NCBI GenBank assembly: GCA_902562645.1
Contig: CACETY010000006.1
Span: 1 to 62,806, forward strand
DNA from: an uncultured Pelagibacteraceae bacterium
GTDB taxonomy: Bacteria > Pseudomonadota > Alphaproteobacteria > Pelagibacterales > Pelagibacteraceae
Reading direction: 5' to 3'
DNA: 62,806 nucleotides
Numbering within the stretch: the first letter of the stretch is position 1; every line of letters starts with the position of its first letter. Shown here piece after piece: positions 26,166-34,408 of the stretch. The notes beneath the pieces are model-generated. The model had not been told where the DNA came from and made no database searches. It was given only the letters and a program-made list of their open reading frames with translations. A program made the position numbers and the translations under genes.

Positions 26166-26212
26166 TGTCCAAAATGGGTTGTGCACAATTAATTTTATGT
26201 CCATTTTGGGTT
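26166..26212. promoter_or_regulatory. Paired operator-like sites around a palindrome
   Basis: TGTCCAAAATGGGTT (26166-26180) and TGTCCATTTTGGGTT (26198-26212) start 32 bp apart, about three helical turns. Their cores CCAAAATGG and CCATTTTGG are reverse complements of each other. Between them is the perfect palindrome TTGTGCACAA (26179-26188). The sites lie in the divergent gap between a small membrane protein and a regulator gene and would suit binding of a dimer or of the two-HTH protein. Confidence 0.6.
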
Positions 26213-26240
26213 TGAAATAATAGAATGGATATCTGTAAAA

Positions 26241-27173
26241 ATGACTAAAATCCTAAATAATCTAATAAAAAAAAATATTCAAAAATTAATCACAGGAAAT
26301 TTTGAAAAACTTGCCCCAACATACTACAAATTAATATCTGAATGGATGAATTCTTCATATGAAGTTTTTAACGATATAGATAAGTACAGGATAATTCTTT
26401 ATCTAATAAACAAAGATTTTGAGCACTACATACAAATTAAAAAAATAGAGAGCTATGATAATTTTTTTATGTTTGATAAATCTTTGGAATTAGATCGAAT
26501 TAATATAATTGAAATATCAAAAAGTTTAAATATTCCAAAGGAAAGTACTAGAAGAAAAATTCTTGACCTTGAAAAATTAAACGTTCTTCAAAAAATTGGA
26601 AAAAAAATTTATATAGATAGGTCGGCTTATAGACTGGTACAACCTAAAAATACTCTTAAAAATTTGAGCGCATTATTATCAAAAATTTCTGAAATATTGA
26701 AAAAAGAAAATTTAATAGACAAATCTTTAAATGTCGACGAAGTATCAGAGCATTTAAAGGAAAACTTTTCATATTGTTGGTACTATTTTTATATATTTAT
26801 TTTTACTTTAACCTTAAGATGGAAAAAGCAATTAGGAGATCTTGAAATTTATTCAGTAGGCATGGTTATAACATGTCACTCAATAGTAAATAAATCTTAT
26901 GAGGGTGTTGGTTTAAATTTTTCAGAATGGGAGAAAGATATGATCAATGTTGAAGAAGGTGGGGTAAATACTATGTCAATTTCTGAGATAACTCATATTC
27001 CAAGACCTACAGTTGTAAGAAAATTGAATTATTTGTTAAAAAATAAATATATTAGCGTTAATAAAAAAAAACAATTCACTATAAATATGAAGGATCAAGC
27101 ATTAAGTGATACTATTAAAATTCAAGAACAAAATATCTCTTCTTTGTCGGATTTAGTTTGTAAAATATTTTGA
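26241..27173 (+). CDS. Putative transcription regulator with two winged-helix modules
   Basis: A 310-residue, Lys/Ile-rich protein with no signal or TM helix pattern beyond a hydrophobic patch near 180-190. Two segments look like winged HTH units: residues about 85-135 (INIIEISKSLNIPKESTRRK, then LEKLNVLQKIGKKIYID) and about 245-290 (MSISEITHIPRPTVVRKLNY, then KNKYISVNKKKQFTIN). Both have the order recognition helix, short helix, beta wing. This internal repetition suggests one protein reading two half-sites. The upstream gap has two mirror-image sites. I do not recognise a named family. Regulators are few in this genome type. Confidence 0.65.
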   Translation: MTKILNNLIKKNIQKLITGNFEKLAPTYYKLISEWMNSSYEVFNDIDKYRIILYLINKDFEHYIQIKKIESYDNFFMFDKSLELDRINIIEISKSLNIPKESTRRKILDLEKLNVLQKIGKKIYIDRSAYRLVQPKNTLKNLSALLSKISEILKKENLIDKSLNVDEVSEHLKENFSYCWYYFYIFIFTLTLRWKKQLGDLEIYSVGMVITCHSIVNKSYEGVGLNFSEWEKDMINVEEGGVNTMSISEITHIPRPTVVRKLNYLLKNKYISVNKKKQFTINMKDQALSDTIKIQEQNISSLSDLVCKIF

Positions 27174-27184
27174 AAAAGTAAAAA

Positions 27185-28033
27185 TTAATTAGCTCTTCGA
27201 AGTATAAAAATTAAAGCGAAGCCAGTTAGGTACATTATAAGAGCATATGCTGCTGTTGGTATCATATAAGCAATATCATTAAACATTTGTGTTGCTACAA
27301 ACACCGCCAAAGTTCCATTTTGTAAACCACATTCTATCGCAATACATTTTCTTTGCTTCATTCCTGTTGCAAAGAATTTGGCTACATAATAAGCAAGTAT
27401 CATCATCACAACATTCAATACTAATACTGCAAAGCCTGCTTGTTTTAAGTAATTAAAAATATTTTCTCTTTCTTCAATCCAAATTGCAGCAAATACAATA
27501 ACGAACAAAGCTGTTGTTATTTTATTAACAATCGAAAGATTTGAGGAAATTAAATTATCTGCAAATTTTCTAATAATCATGCCTAAAATTACTGGCACAG
27601 TAACAACCAATGCCATTTTAAGTGTAATCGCTGTCATAGTAATATCTGCTGAGATATTAGTAACACCAAGTAAATCAGCTGATTTTAAAACAATAAAAGG
27701 TACCGAAATTATGCTAATTAAACTAATTATTGCAGTTAATGAAATGGACAAAGCCACATCTCCATTTGCAAATTTGGTCATAACATTTGTAGTAACGCCC
27801 CCTGGTGCAGCAGCAATAATCATAATGCCTAATGCGATCTCAACAGGCAAATTTAATATTAATATTAAAATATAAGCAACTATTGGCAAAAGTAACAGTT
27901 GGCAGAAAAATCCAATTACAAAGTCTTTGGGATTATTTATTACTCTTAAAAAGTCTCGTCCAGTTAGACCTAACCCTAGACCTAACATTATAAGTGCTAA
28001 AGCGATTGGAGCAATTTTAGTAACTATTTCCAC
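27185..28033 (-). CDS. Bile acid:sodium symporter (BASS) family transporter
   Basis: A 282-residue membrane protein with nine or ten TM helices: ALIMLGLGLGLTGRDF in the first helices, IMIIAAAPGGVTTNVMTKFANGDVALSISLT with the family's conserved P-G-G-x-x-x-N crossover, and ECGLQNGTLAVFVA, the second half-helix with the Gln-Asn sodium site. Bacterial members carry organic anions such as pyruvate, pantoate or other carboxylates/sulfonates together with sodium. The substrate here is open. It is convergent with the regulator gene and divergent from the phosphate acyltransferase gene. Confidence 0.9.
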   Translation of the reverse strand: MEIVTKIAPIALALIMLGLGLGLTGRDFLRVINNPKDFVIGFFCQLLLLPIVAYILILILNLPVEIALGIMIIAAAPGGVTTNVMTKFANGDVALSISLTAIISLISIISVPFIVLKSADLLGVTNISADITMTAITLKMALVVTVPVILGMIIRKFADNLISSNLSIVNKITTALFVIVFAAIWIEERENIFNYLKQAGFAVLVLNVVMMILAYYVAKFFATGMKQRKCIAIECGLQNGTLAVFVATQMFNDIAYMIPTAAYALIMYLTGFALIFILRRAN

Positions 28034-28095
28034 TTTTTATCCTTATACTATATTTGTATATTAGTTTTTTAATCATTTTAGTATATATAAATTTA

Positions 28096-29007
28096 ATGCT
28101 TTCAGATAAATCAACAGTTTGTCCACTTAATTTATTAGATATTGCTCATCAAAAGAGAGGAATTAAAGCTGCAATTGTGAATGCTGGTAAGGAACTACCA
28201 ATGCTCTCTGTTATGGATGCCGTTAAAGAAAAATTAATAGTTCCTGTTTTGATCGGTGATGAAGGGGAAATTAAAAAGATAGCTGAAGAATTAAAATTTG
28301 ATATTTCTGATTATGAAATTGTTCATGAACCAATTGAAAATAATACTGCTAAAGTTGCTGCAAAACTAGCAGGCGATGGTGATGTGAAGATTATAGTCAA
28401 AGGTCATATACATACTGATGTGTTAATGAAAGAAGTTTTGTTAAGAAAATATAACTTAATAGGAAAAAAAAGATTAAGCCATATTTGGCATATGACATTG
28501 GATAAAGAAGACAATCCTCTAATAATTACTGATGGTGCATTAAATGTTAATCCTAATGTCAAAACAAAAATGCATATTTTAAAAAATGTTATAGATTTTT
28601 GTCACAGAATAAAAATTGCAAGACCTAAAGTTTCTATTTTGTCAGCCACAGAGGAAGTTTTAGATAGTATGCAAAGTTCTGTTGATGCTAAGGAAATTTG
28701 TAGATTAGCTAGCAAAGAAAATTTTAACGCAGATATATTTGGCCCTCTAGCGTTTGATAATAGTGTTTCTAAAAAATCAGCAACTATAAAAGGAATTAAA
28801 AATGAAGTTGCAGGAGATGCAGATGTTTTATTAGTTCCAAATGTAGAGGCTGGAAATGCTTTAGTAAAGATGATGATATATTTTATGGGAGCTTGTGCAG
28901 CTGGCGTAGTTGTTGGTGGTAAAGTCCCTGTTGTAATAACAAGTAGATCTGATGATGCGACAGCAAGACTAGCCTCAATTGCTGCAGCTGTGGTAGCTTT
29001 AGATTAA
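28096..29007 (+). CDS. Phosphate acetyl/butyryl-transferase family protein
   Basis: A 303-residue single-domain enzyme of the PTA/PTB family. Evidence includes the N-terminal LDIAHQKRGIKAAIVNAGKE, VPVLIGDEGEIKKIAEEL, GDVKIIVKGHIHTDVLM and the C-terminal ADVLLVPNVEAGNALVKMM, then GGKVPVVITSRSDDATARLAS, the acyl-phosphate site region. It exchanges phosphate and CoA on a short acyl group; acetyl-phosphate is made by sulfoacetaldehyde acetyltransferase in taurine breakdown, hence possible relevance. I choose ATG 28096; the earlier in-frame start at 28054 adds a hydrophobic stretch foreign to the family. It precedes the HisD-like gene by 42 bp. Confidence 0.85.
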   Translation: MLSDKSTVCPLNLLDIAHQKRGIKAAIVNAGKELPMLSVMDAVKEKLIVPVLIGDEGEIKKIAEELKFDISDYEIVHEPIENNTAKVAAKLAGDGDVKIIVKGHIHTDVLMKEVLLRKYNLIGKKRLSHIWHMTLDKEDNPLIITDGALNVNPNVKTKMHILKNVIDFCHRIKIARPKVSILSATEEVLDSMQSSVDAKEICRLASKENFNADIFGPLAFDNSVSKKSATIKGIKNEVAGDADVLLVPNVEAGNALVKMMIYFMGACAAGVVVGGKVPVVITSRSDDATARLASIAAAVVALD

Positions 29008-29049
29008 ATGAATATTGAAAAAAAATAATAATTAAATTAGGATTTAAAT

Positions 29050-30336
29050 ATGGCAATAACTTACTTAAAAAAATCACCAAAAACTTCATCAACTGACGAT
29101 ACAAAAACCAGAGAGATTGTTGAAAATATTCTTAAAGATATTGAAAAAACTAAAGAAGAAGGATGTATCGAACTATCAAAAAAATATGATAAATATGAAG
29201 GTGAAGTAATTGTTACGAGAGAAAAAATTGAAGAAATTAAAAAAAATTTAGATCCTAAGACTAAAGATGATATTCAATTCTCTCATGAAAGAGTAAGAAA
29301 ATTTGCTGAAGCACAATTAAAAAACTATGGTCAGGATTTTGAAGTAGAGTTATCAGATGGCTTATATGCTGGGCAAAAATTAATTCCAGTTAATACTGCA
29401 GGTTGTTATGTTCCTGCAGGAAGATATGCACACATAGCATCAGCTGTGATGAGTGTAACAACAGCAAAGGTAGCTGGTGTAAAAAATATTATTGTTTGTA
29501 GTTCTCCAAAACCAGGTATAGGTGTTCATCCTGCGATAGTCTATACTGCGGATTTATGTGGCGCAGATGTAATAATGAACTTAGGTGGTGTGCAAGCTAT
29601 TGCTGCAATGACTTATGGTCTTTTTGGAAACGCGCCTGCGGATATGCTTGTAGGCCCAGGTAATCAATTTGTTGCAGAGTCAAAAAGAATTCTGTTTGGA
29701 AAAGTTGGGATTGATTTATTTGCAGGTCCTACAGAAATCGCTGTTATAGCTGACGATACAGCTGATCCAGAATTAGTTGCTTTTGATTTAGTTGGTCAAG
29801 CAGAACATGGATACAATTCTCCAGCTTGGTTATTTACAACTAGTAAAAAACTTGCTGAATATGTCATGCAAAGAGTGCCAGAACTTATTGCGGATCTGCC
29901 AGATTTACCAAGAGAAAACTCTGGTGCCGCTTGGAGAGACTATGGTGAAGTTATTCTTTGCGACACGGATGAAGAAATGGCAAAAATAAGTGATGAATAT
30001 GCCCCTGAGCATTTAGAAATTCAAACTAAAAATCTTAAATGGTTCCATGACAGATTAAAAAATTATGGATCATTATTTATTGGAGAAGAGACCACAGTTG
30101 CTTATGGTGATAAATGTTCTGGTACAAACCATATTTTACCTACCAAAGGTGCAGGAAAATATACCGGTGGTTTGTTTGTTGGAAAATTTATTAAAACATT
30201 GAGTTTTCAAAGAATGACTAAAGAATCTACAAAAGAAGTGGGTGCAGCATGTGCAAGAATTTCAAGGTACGAAGGTATGGAAGCTCATGCAAGAACTGGC
30301 GATGTGAGGCTAAGAAAGTATGGATTTCAAAATTAG
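29050..30336 (+). CDS. HisD-family dehydrogenase, possibly sulfopropanediol dehydrogenase (HpsN) type
   Basis: A 428-residue zinc- and NAD-dependent dehydrogenase of the histidinol dehydrogenase superfamily. PAGRYAHIASAVMS, GPGNQFVAESKR, the zinc motif VGQAEHGYNSPAWL with Gln and His, EYAPEHLEIQ, YGDKCSGTNHILPT and the C-terminal EGMEAHARTGDVRL with His are all visible. No other his gene is adjacent, and the active-site loop reads differently from biosynthetic HisD as I know it. HpsN, which oxidises 2,3-dihydroxypropane-1-sulfonate to sulfolactate, is a member of this superfamily and would fit nearby sulfonate-like genes. This is inference. Confidence 0.82.
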   Translation: MAITYLKKSPKTSSTDDTKTREIVENILKDIEKTKEEGCIELSKKYDKYEGEVIVTREKIEEIKKNLDPKTKDDIQFSHERVRKFAEAQLKNYGQDFEVELSDGLYAGQKLIPVNTAGCYVPAGRYAHIASAVMSVTTAKVAGVKNIIVCSSPKPGIGVHPAIVYTADLCGADVIMNLGGVQAIAAMTYGLFGNAPADMLVGPGNQFVAESKRILFGKVGIDLFAGPTEIAVIADDTADPELVAFDLVGQAEHGYNSPAWLFTTSKKLAEYVMQRVPELIADLPDLPRENSGAAWRDYGEVILCDTDEEMAKISDEYAPEHLEIQTKNLKWFHDRLKNYGSLFIGEETTVAYGDKCSGTNHILPTKGAGKYTGGLFVGKFIKTLSFQRMTKESTKEVGAACARISRYEGMEAHARTGDVRLRKYGFQN

Positions 30337-30338
30337 TT

Positions 30339-31241
30339 TTATTTAACTCTTGAAAATAATAAAAGTGTTACACCTAAGACAAAAATTATTATACCTACTA
30401 TTTCCATCACTTTTACTTTTTCCTTGAAGAAATATCTTGAAGAAAAATAACTAAATAATAATTCAATTTGTCCAACCGCTCTGACGAACGATGCTTGAAT
30501 TAATGTGAATGCATAAAACCATGATAAAGATGCAAAAAAACCACCTAAGCCAATTAGCATGCAATCATATTTATCATTATAAAGTTTTCTGAATTCTCTT
30601 TTTTCAAATATTAAAAGATAAATAGTTAAGATTATTGTAGGTATTAAAAGGCCAAATAGTAGTGTTGATATTACTTTTTCAAAATTTGACTCAAAATTTT
30701 TCAAAGATAGCGCTGCAGATCTAAAATAAACAATACTCAAAGCTAAGAATAAACCTGAGACCAGCCCAATTAATGTGGTTTTAGAAAAAATATTTTGGAA
30801 AAAAAATTTTACATTTTTTATTGATAAAATAATTACTCCCAAAGTTGAAATTATAATTCCACTAATTCCTATTAAATTTAGTTTTTCATTGAGTATTAAA
30901 TATTCAAATAAAGCAACTTGTACAACTTCTGTCTTACTAAGTGACGTACCTACTACAAAATTTGAAAATTTAAAAAGGTAGAGCAAAACAAATGTAAAAA
31001 TAACTTGAAAAATTGATGCTAATGTAACATTGATTAAAAAACCTGGTTGAACAAGTATATCTTTAATAATTGCGAATTCTCTAAAATAAACAAAAAATAA
31101 TAGCAAGGATAAAGGTAGAGCAAATGAAAATCTTACATATGTTGAAGCAATTGTAGAAACATCTTTGTTAATTTTTTTCTGAAATGATGATCTTAAATTT
31201 TGAAAAAAAGCAGCGATGATTGTGACTATAATCCAATTCAT
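30339..31241 (-). CDS. EamA/DMT-family transporter
   Basis: A 300-residue inner-membrane protein with ten hydrophobic helices in two EamA repeats: VGTSLSKTEVVQVALFEYLILNEKLN closes the first and ASFVRAVGQIELLFSYFSSRYFFKEKVKVMEIVGI closes the second. DMT transporters move amino acids, nucleotides or other metabolites, often outward. It lies 33 bp downstream of the UgpC-like ATPase gene in the same direction, so it may be co-transcribed with the SnoaL-ATPase arm of the catabolic cluster. It is convergent with the HisD-like gene, 2 bp apart. Confidence 0.87.
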   Translation of the reverse strand: MNWIIVTIIAAFFQNLRSSFQKKINKDVSTIASTYVRFSFALPLSLLLFFVYFREFAIIKDILVQPGFLINVTLASIFQVIFTFVLLYLFKFSNFVVGTSLSKTEVVQVALFEYLILNEKLNLIGISGIIISTLGVIILSIKNVKFFFQNIFSKTTLIGLVSGLFLALSIVYFRSAALSLKNFESNFEKVISTLLFGLLIPTIILTIYLLIFEKREFRKLYNDKYDCMLIGLGGFFASLSWFYAFTLIQASFVRAVGQIELLFSYFSSRYFFKEKVKVMEIVGIIIFVLGVTLLLFSRVK

Positions 31242-31274
31242 TTTGAGTTAATTGTAAATATTTATCAAGGAAGT

Positions 31275-32324
31275 TTAAATTCTACTTCCGTTTTCATCAA
31301 ATATAAAAATATCTTTAGTATCAAATCTAAGCTCATTTTGAAAATCAATTTGACTAGAAATTTTTGCACTCAGCTCTAAATTATCATTACTCATATAAAC
31401 TATCTTTTCATTTCCTAAATTTTCTACTAACTCAATTTTAGGTTTGAACTTAAATTTAGATTCATTTGAAACATTAAAATGTTCGGGTCTTATTCCAATA
31501 AAATATTTACTTTTATCAAACTTAATTTTTTCAAAAGTAATTTCGTTGCCTAAGAAGTTAATTTTATTATCAGAAATAATATTTTCATTATTTAATGGTA
31601 AAATATTCATTTTTGGTGTTCCAATAAATTGAGCAACAAAAATATTTGATGGATTATTGTAAATTTCATCAGGTGTTCCGACTTGCTCAATATTTCCAAG
31701 ATTTAATATTACAATTCTATCAGCTAAAGTCATTGCTTCTACTTGATCATGGGTAACATAAATCATATTAGTTTTGATTTGGTTATGAAGCTTTGAAATT
31801 TCTACTCTCATCTCAGCTCTTAAGGCTGCATCCAAATTAGATAAAGGCTCATCAAATAAAAATATTTTAGGATTTCGTGTAATTGCACGTCCAATGGCAA
31901 CTCGTTGCCTCTGACCTCCAGATAACTGCTTTGGTTTTCTTTCAAGTAATTCCTCAATTTTTAAAATTTTAGCTGCTTGCATAACTTTTGTTTCAATTTC
32001 TTCCTTAGATTTCTTTTCAATCTTCAGTCCAAATGACATGTTCTCATAGACATTCATGTGTGGATAAAGAGCATAAGATTGAAATACCATTGCAGTTTGT
32101 CTTTTGGAGGGATGAAGATCATTAATTTTTTGATCATTTATAAATATTTCCCCCTCATCAATTTTTTCTAAACCTGCTATCATTCTTAATAAAGTTGACT
32201 TTCCACAGCCAGATGGACCAACTAATACAAGAAATTCGTCATCTTTTCCCATAAGGTTAAAATCAGTTATAATTTTGTTTGATCCAAAAGATTTATGTAC
32301 GCCTGTGAATTTTATATTTGCCAT
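31275..32324 (-). CDS. ABC transporter ATPase, UgpC/MalK (CUT1) type
   Basis: A 349-residue ATPase with Walker A GPSGCGKST, Q-loop MVFQSYALYPHMNVYENM, signature LSGGQRQR, Walker B IFLFDEPLSNLD, switch THDQVEAM and a C-terminal TOBE/OB regulatory region (about 240-349). This type energises importers of sugars, glycerol-3-phosphate, polyamines and similar compounds. The matching binding protein and two permeases lie about 3-8 kb away on the other strand (36574-39753), with no other CUT1-type ATPase near, so I assign it to them. The stop of the SnoaL-like gene is 1 bp upstream. Confidence 0.92.
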   Translation of the reverse strand: MANIKFTGVHKSFGSNKIITDFNLMGKDDEFLVLVGPSGCGKSTLLRMIAGLEKIDEGEIFINDQKINDLHPSKRQTAMVFQSYALYPHMNVYENMSFGLKIEKKSKEEIETKVMQAAKILKIEELLERKPKQLSGGQRQRVAIGRAITRNPKIFLFDEPLSNLDAALRAEMRVEISKLHNQIKTNMIYVTHDQVEAMTLADRIVILNLGNIEQVGTPDEIYNNPSNIFVAQFIGTPKMNILPLNNENIISDNKINFLGNEITFEKIKFDKSKYFIGIRPEHFNVSNESKFKFKPKIELVENLGNEKIVYMSNDNLELSAKISSQIDFQNELRFDTKDIFIFDENGSRI

Positions 32325-32325
32325 T

Positions 32326-33411
32326 TCAACTTTTAACTTTTTCTAAGATATCTATGCCTATTTGTTTTAAAATATGAAGTATATCAATTGGTACCCAATT
32401 TTCACGAATTTTTCCTTCATCGTGATGATAAAAATCCATAACTCTCATTTTTAGTTTTTGATTATTTGCTGTAAAACCTAACCAATCATTTGAACCATAA
32501 TAAGCCTCTAAACTGTGCCAACCAGCACATAAAGAAAATTTACCATCCCCTATTTCACAATAATGACCAAGTTTGAAATAATCTCTTTCAGTAAATGATT
32601 TTCTAAATGGCAACTGATGCATATCAATAAAACCCTCTAAAGATCTTGAGGTGCCTATTCCACATGGTCCATACCATATCATTTTGTCATGCCAATATTC
32701 TCTTTGAGGATGATCTATTAATCTTTTTTTTAATTCTTCATCAGATATGTTCTCTGTTTCAGGTTTAAAATTAAGACTTCTATTCATTGAAAGAGCTTGT
32801 TTCAAACTTGAATTTGAAATTTCAATATCTTTTTCAAAAAAATTTACACCATCGGTATTTATTGGAGGTAACCAGGCTCCTTCAGGTCCTCTCGATGGAT
32901 TGATTGGAAAAATACCACACTGTCTTAAGAAATCTATAACATCAATTAATATATGGCTTTCTACTATCTTGTCTTCTTTAAGTTCATGTATTTCACAACA
33001 TCTGAGATTTATCATTTTAAAATTTGGTATAATCCCTAACCATGTCTTTTTAAAGTATCCAGATAAAGTTGAGTATGATCCTACTAAAATTTTATCCCTA
33101 AAAGCTCCCCCTATTAAAATATGTTCTCTTCTTTCTAAATCTGGGAAAGCTTCTAATAATGGAGTCCAGAGCTTTTCATTTAAATTTTTTATTCCAACAA
33201 ACTCATTTAAAGGATGAAAACAATTGACCTTTACATCATTTATAAATGCCTTATCTAAACTTTTATCTATTTCTTTTAATCCTAAATTTACAATTTGATT
33301 TAAATAGCTTCTGATTAAATTTTTATTTCGAAAATTTTGTTCTGGTGAAAGAACAATATCTTTAACATTTGTTTTAGTTTTTAGTCCTGTATCAAATTGC
33401 TCTATTTGCAT
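32326..33411 (-). CDS. SnoaL/NTF2-like protein, two-domain, 361 residues
   Basis: A cytoplasmic 361-residue protein that I read as two SnoaL-like (NTF2-fold) domains at about 25-165 and 240-355. Motif-like stretches are PLNEFVGIKNLNEKLWTPLLEAFPDLERREHILIGG and VGSYSTLSGYFKKTWLGI in the first and WYGPCGIGTSRSLEGFI and WLGFTANNQKLKMRVMDFY in the second. SnoaL folds serve as polyketide cyclases, isomerases, hydrolases and dehydratases. No TM helix. It is followed 1 bp later by the ABC ATPase and is divergent (52 bp) from a bicupin gene, in a cluster with a related SnoaL-like protein at 34408. Confidence 0.75.
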   Translation of the reverse strand: MQIEQFDTGLKTKTNVKDIVLSPEQNFRNKNLIRSYLNQIVNLGLKEIDKSLDKAFINDVKVNCFHPLNEFVGIKNLNEKLWTPLLEAFPDLERREHILIGGAFRDKILVGSYSTLSGYFKKTWLGIIPNFKMINLRCCEIHELKEDKIVESHILIDVIDFLRQCGIFPINPSRGPEGAWLPPINTDGVNFFEKDIEISNSSLKQALSMNRSLNFKPETENISDEELKKRLIDHPQREYWHDKMIWYGPCGIGTSRSLEGFIDMHQLPFRKSFTERDYFKLGHYCEIGDGKFSLCAGWHSLEAYYGSNDWLGFTANNQKLKMRVMDFYHHDEGKIRENWVPIDILHILKQIGIDILEKVKS

Positions 33412-33463
33412 ATATTTATTTATTGGAAATATTCGTGTATCACAATATTATAATTAAAAAAAT
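33412..33463. promoter_or_regulatory. Divergent promoter gap of the catabolic cluster
   Basis: Fifty-two bases separate the start codons of the SnoaL-like gene (minus) and the bicupin gene (plus). The gap is AT-rich, with an ATATTC/GTATCACAATATTATAAT stretch that could serve as a -10 region. The space is too small for two independent full-size promoters with operators, which suggests joint control of both arms. Confidence 0.4.
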
Positions 33464-34408
33464 ATGAATATTAGACTTGCTAAATTTGAGGACTTAACTC
33501 CTAGTACTTTACCCTTTGTTGAAGGTAAATTGAAAGGTCATAAAGAGAGAAAAAATTATTCTATTTTAGGACCAGGTGTTGCTGAAGATGCAAATCAATC
33601 AATAAAAATATTAGAACCCCATGGATTTAACTTGGGTGCTGTTTCTGCAAAACCCTTAAATGGTTCTGGACTTCATAGCCATTTGACTGCCGAAGTATTC
33701 ATAATTTATTCAGGTAAATGGAGGTTTTATTGGGGTTCTAAAGGTGAAGATGAGACAATATTAAATCCAGGCGATATTATATCTATGCCAACAAATATGT
33801 TTAGAGCATTTGAAAATGTAGGAGATGAGGAGGGTTTTATTTTTGTTGTTCTTGGTGGAGATGATCCTGGAATTGTAACATGGATACCTGAGGTTCTTAA
33901 AAAAGCAAAACAAACTGGTATGGCGCTATTAGATGATAATTCTTTGATTGATTTAAACAGTCAAGAAATTCCAAATGGTAGAAAATTACTTGACCCAATA
34001 TCAAAGGATGAAATTATAAAATTTGATAATTATAAGCTAGAACAATTACAAAAAAATATATGCGAGTCTAGTAAGAGACTTGAAAATGAAAACAATATTG
34101 GAAATAATGTTAAAATTTCACATATTTTAGGTAACAATTTTCAAAACAAATCAATAACGCCAATTATAAAACACGATACTGGATTTAGCTTAAGCACTTT
34201 TAAATCTACAATAGGAACAGTTGAAAATTTAAAATTTGACAAACCTACAATTTTTTTTTCACAAAAAGGAAAATGGAACATTGAAACAGATAATTCTTCC
34301 ATTGAATTAGATTATAAAGATACATTTTCAGTTCCAGTTGGATCCAACATAAGTATTAAAATTGACGAAAAAAATGAGTCACTTCTTAATTGTGTATCAC
34401 AAATATAA
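33464..34408 (+). CDS. Bicupin-like protein
   Basis: A 314-residue cytoplasmic protein. The first cupin (about 50-145) shows LHSHLTAEVFIIYSGKWRFYWG and LNPGDIISMPTNMFRAFENVG, matching the two cupin motifs with metal-ligand His and Glu candidates. The second half (about 215-314) has a degenerate cupin-like strand pattern (TGFSLSTFKSTIG, FSQKGKWNIETDN, LDYKDTFSVPVGSNISI) without the His ligands. Cupins include dioxygenases, isomerases and sugar-binding regulators. The TAA stop overlaps the next gene's ATG by one base (TAATG). Confidence 0.78.
   Translation: MNIRLAKFEDLTPSTLPFVEGKLKGHKERKNYSILGPGVAEDANQSIKILEPHGFNLGAVSAKPLNGSGLHSHLTAEVFIIYSGKWRFYWGSKGEDETILNPGDIISMPTNMFRAFENVGDEEGFIFVVLGGDDPGIVTWIPEVLKKAKQTGMALLDDNSLIDLNSQEIPNGRKLLDPISKDEIIKFDNYKLEQLQKNICESSKRLENENNIGNNVKISHILGNNFQNKSITPIIKHDTGFSLSTFKSTIGTVENLKFDKPTIFFSQKGKWNIETDNSSIELDYKDTFSVPVGSNISIKIDEKNESLLNCVSQI

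Noticed and set aside
26225..26248. Seven-codon ORF just upstream of the double-HTH regulator
   Set aside because: It is out of frame, too short to judge, and overlaps the regulator start; no ribosome site is visible.
32747..33217. Plus-strand frame of 156 codons opposite the SnoaL-like gene
   Set aside because: Antisense shadow; no family pattern, and the minus-strand gene is well supported by its context.
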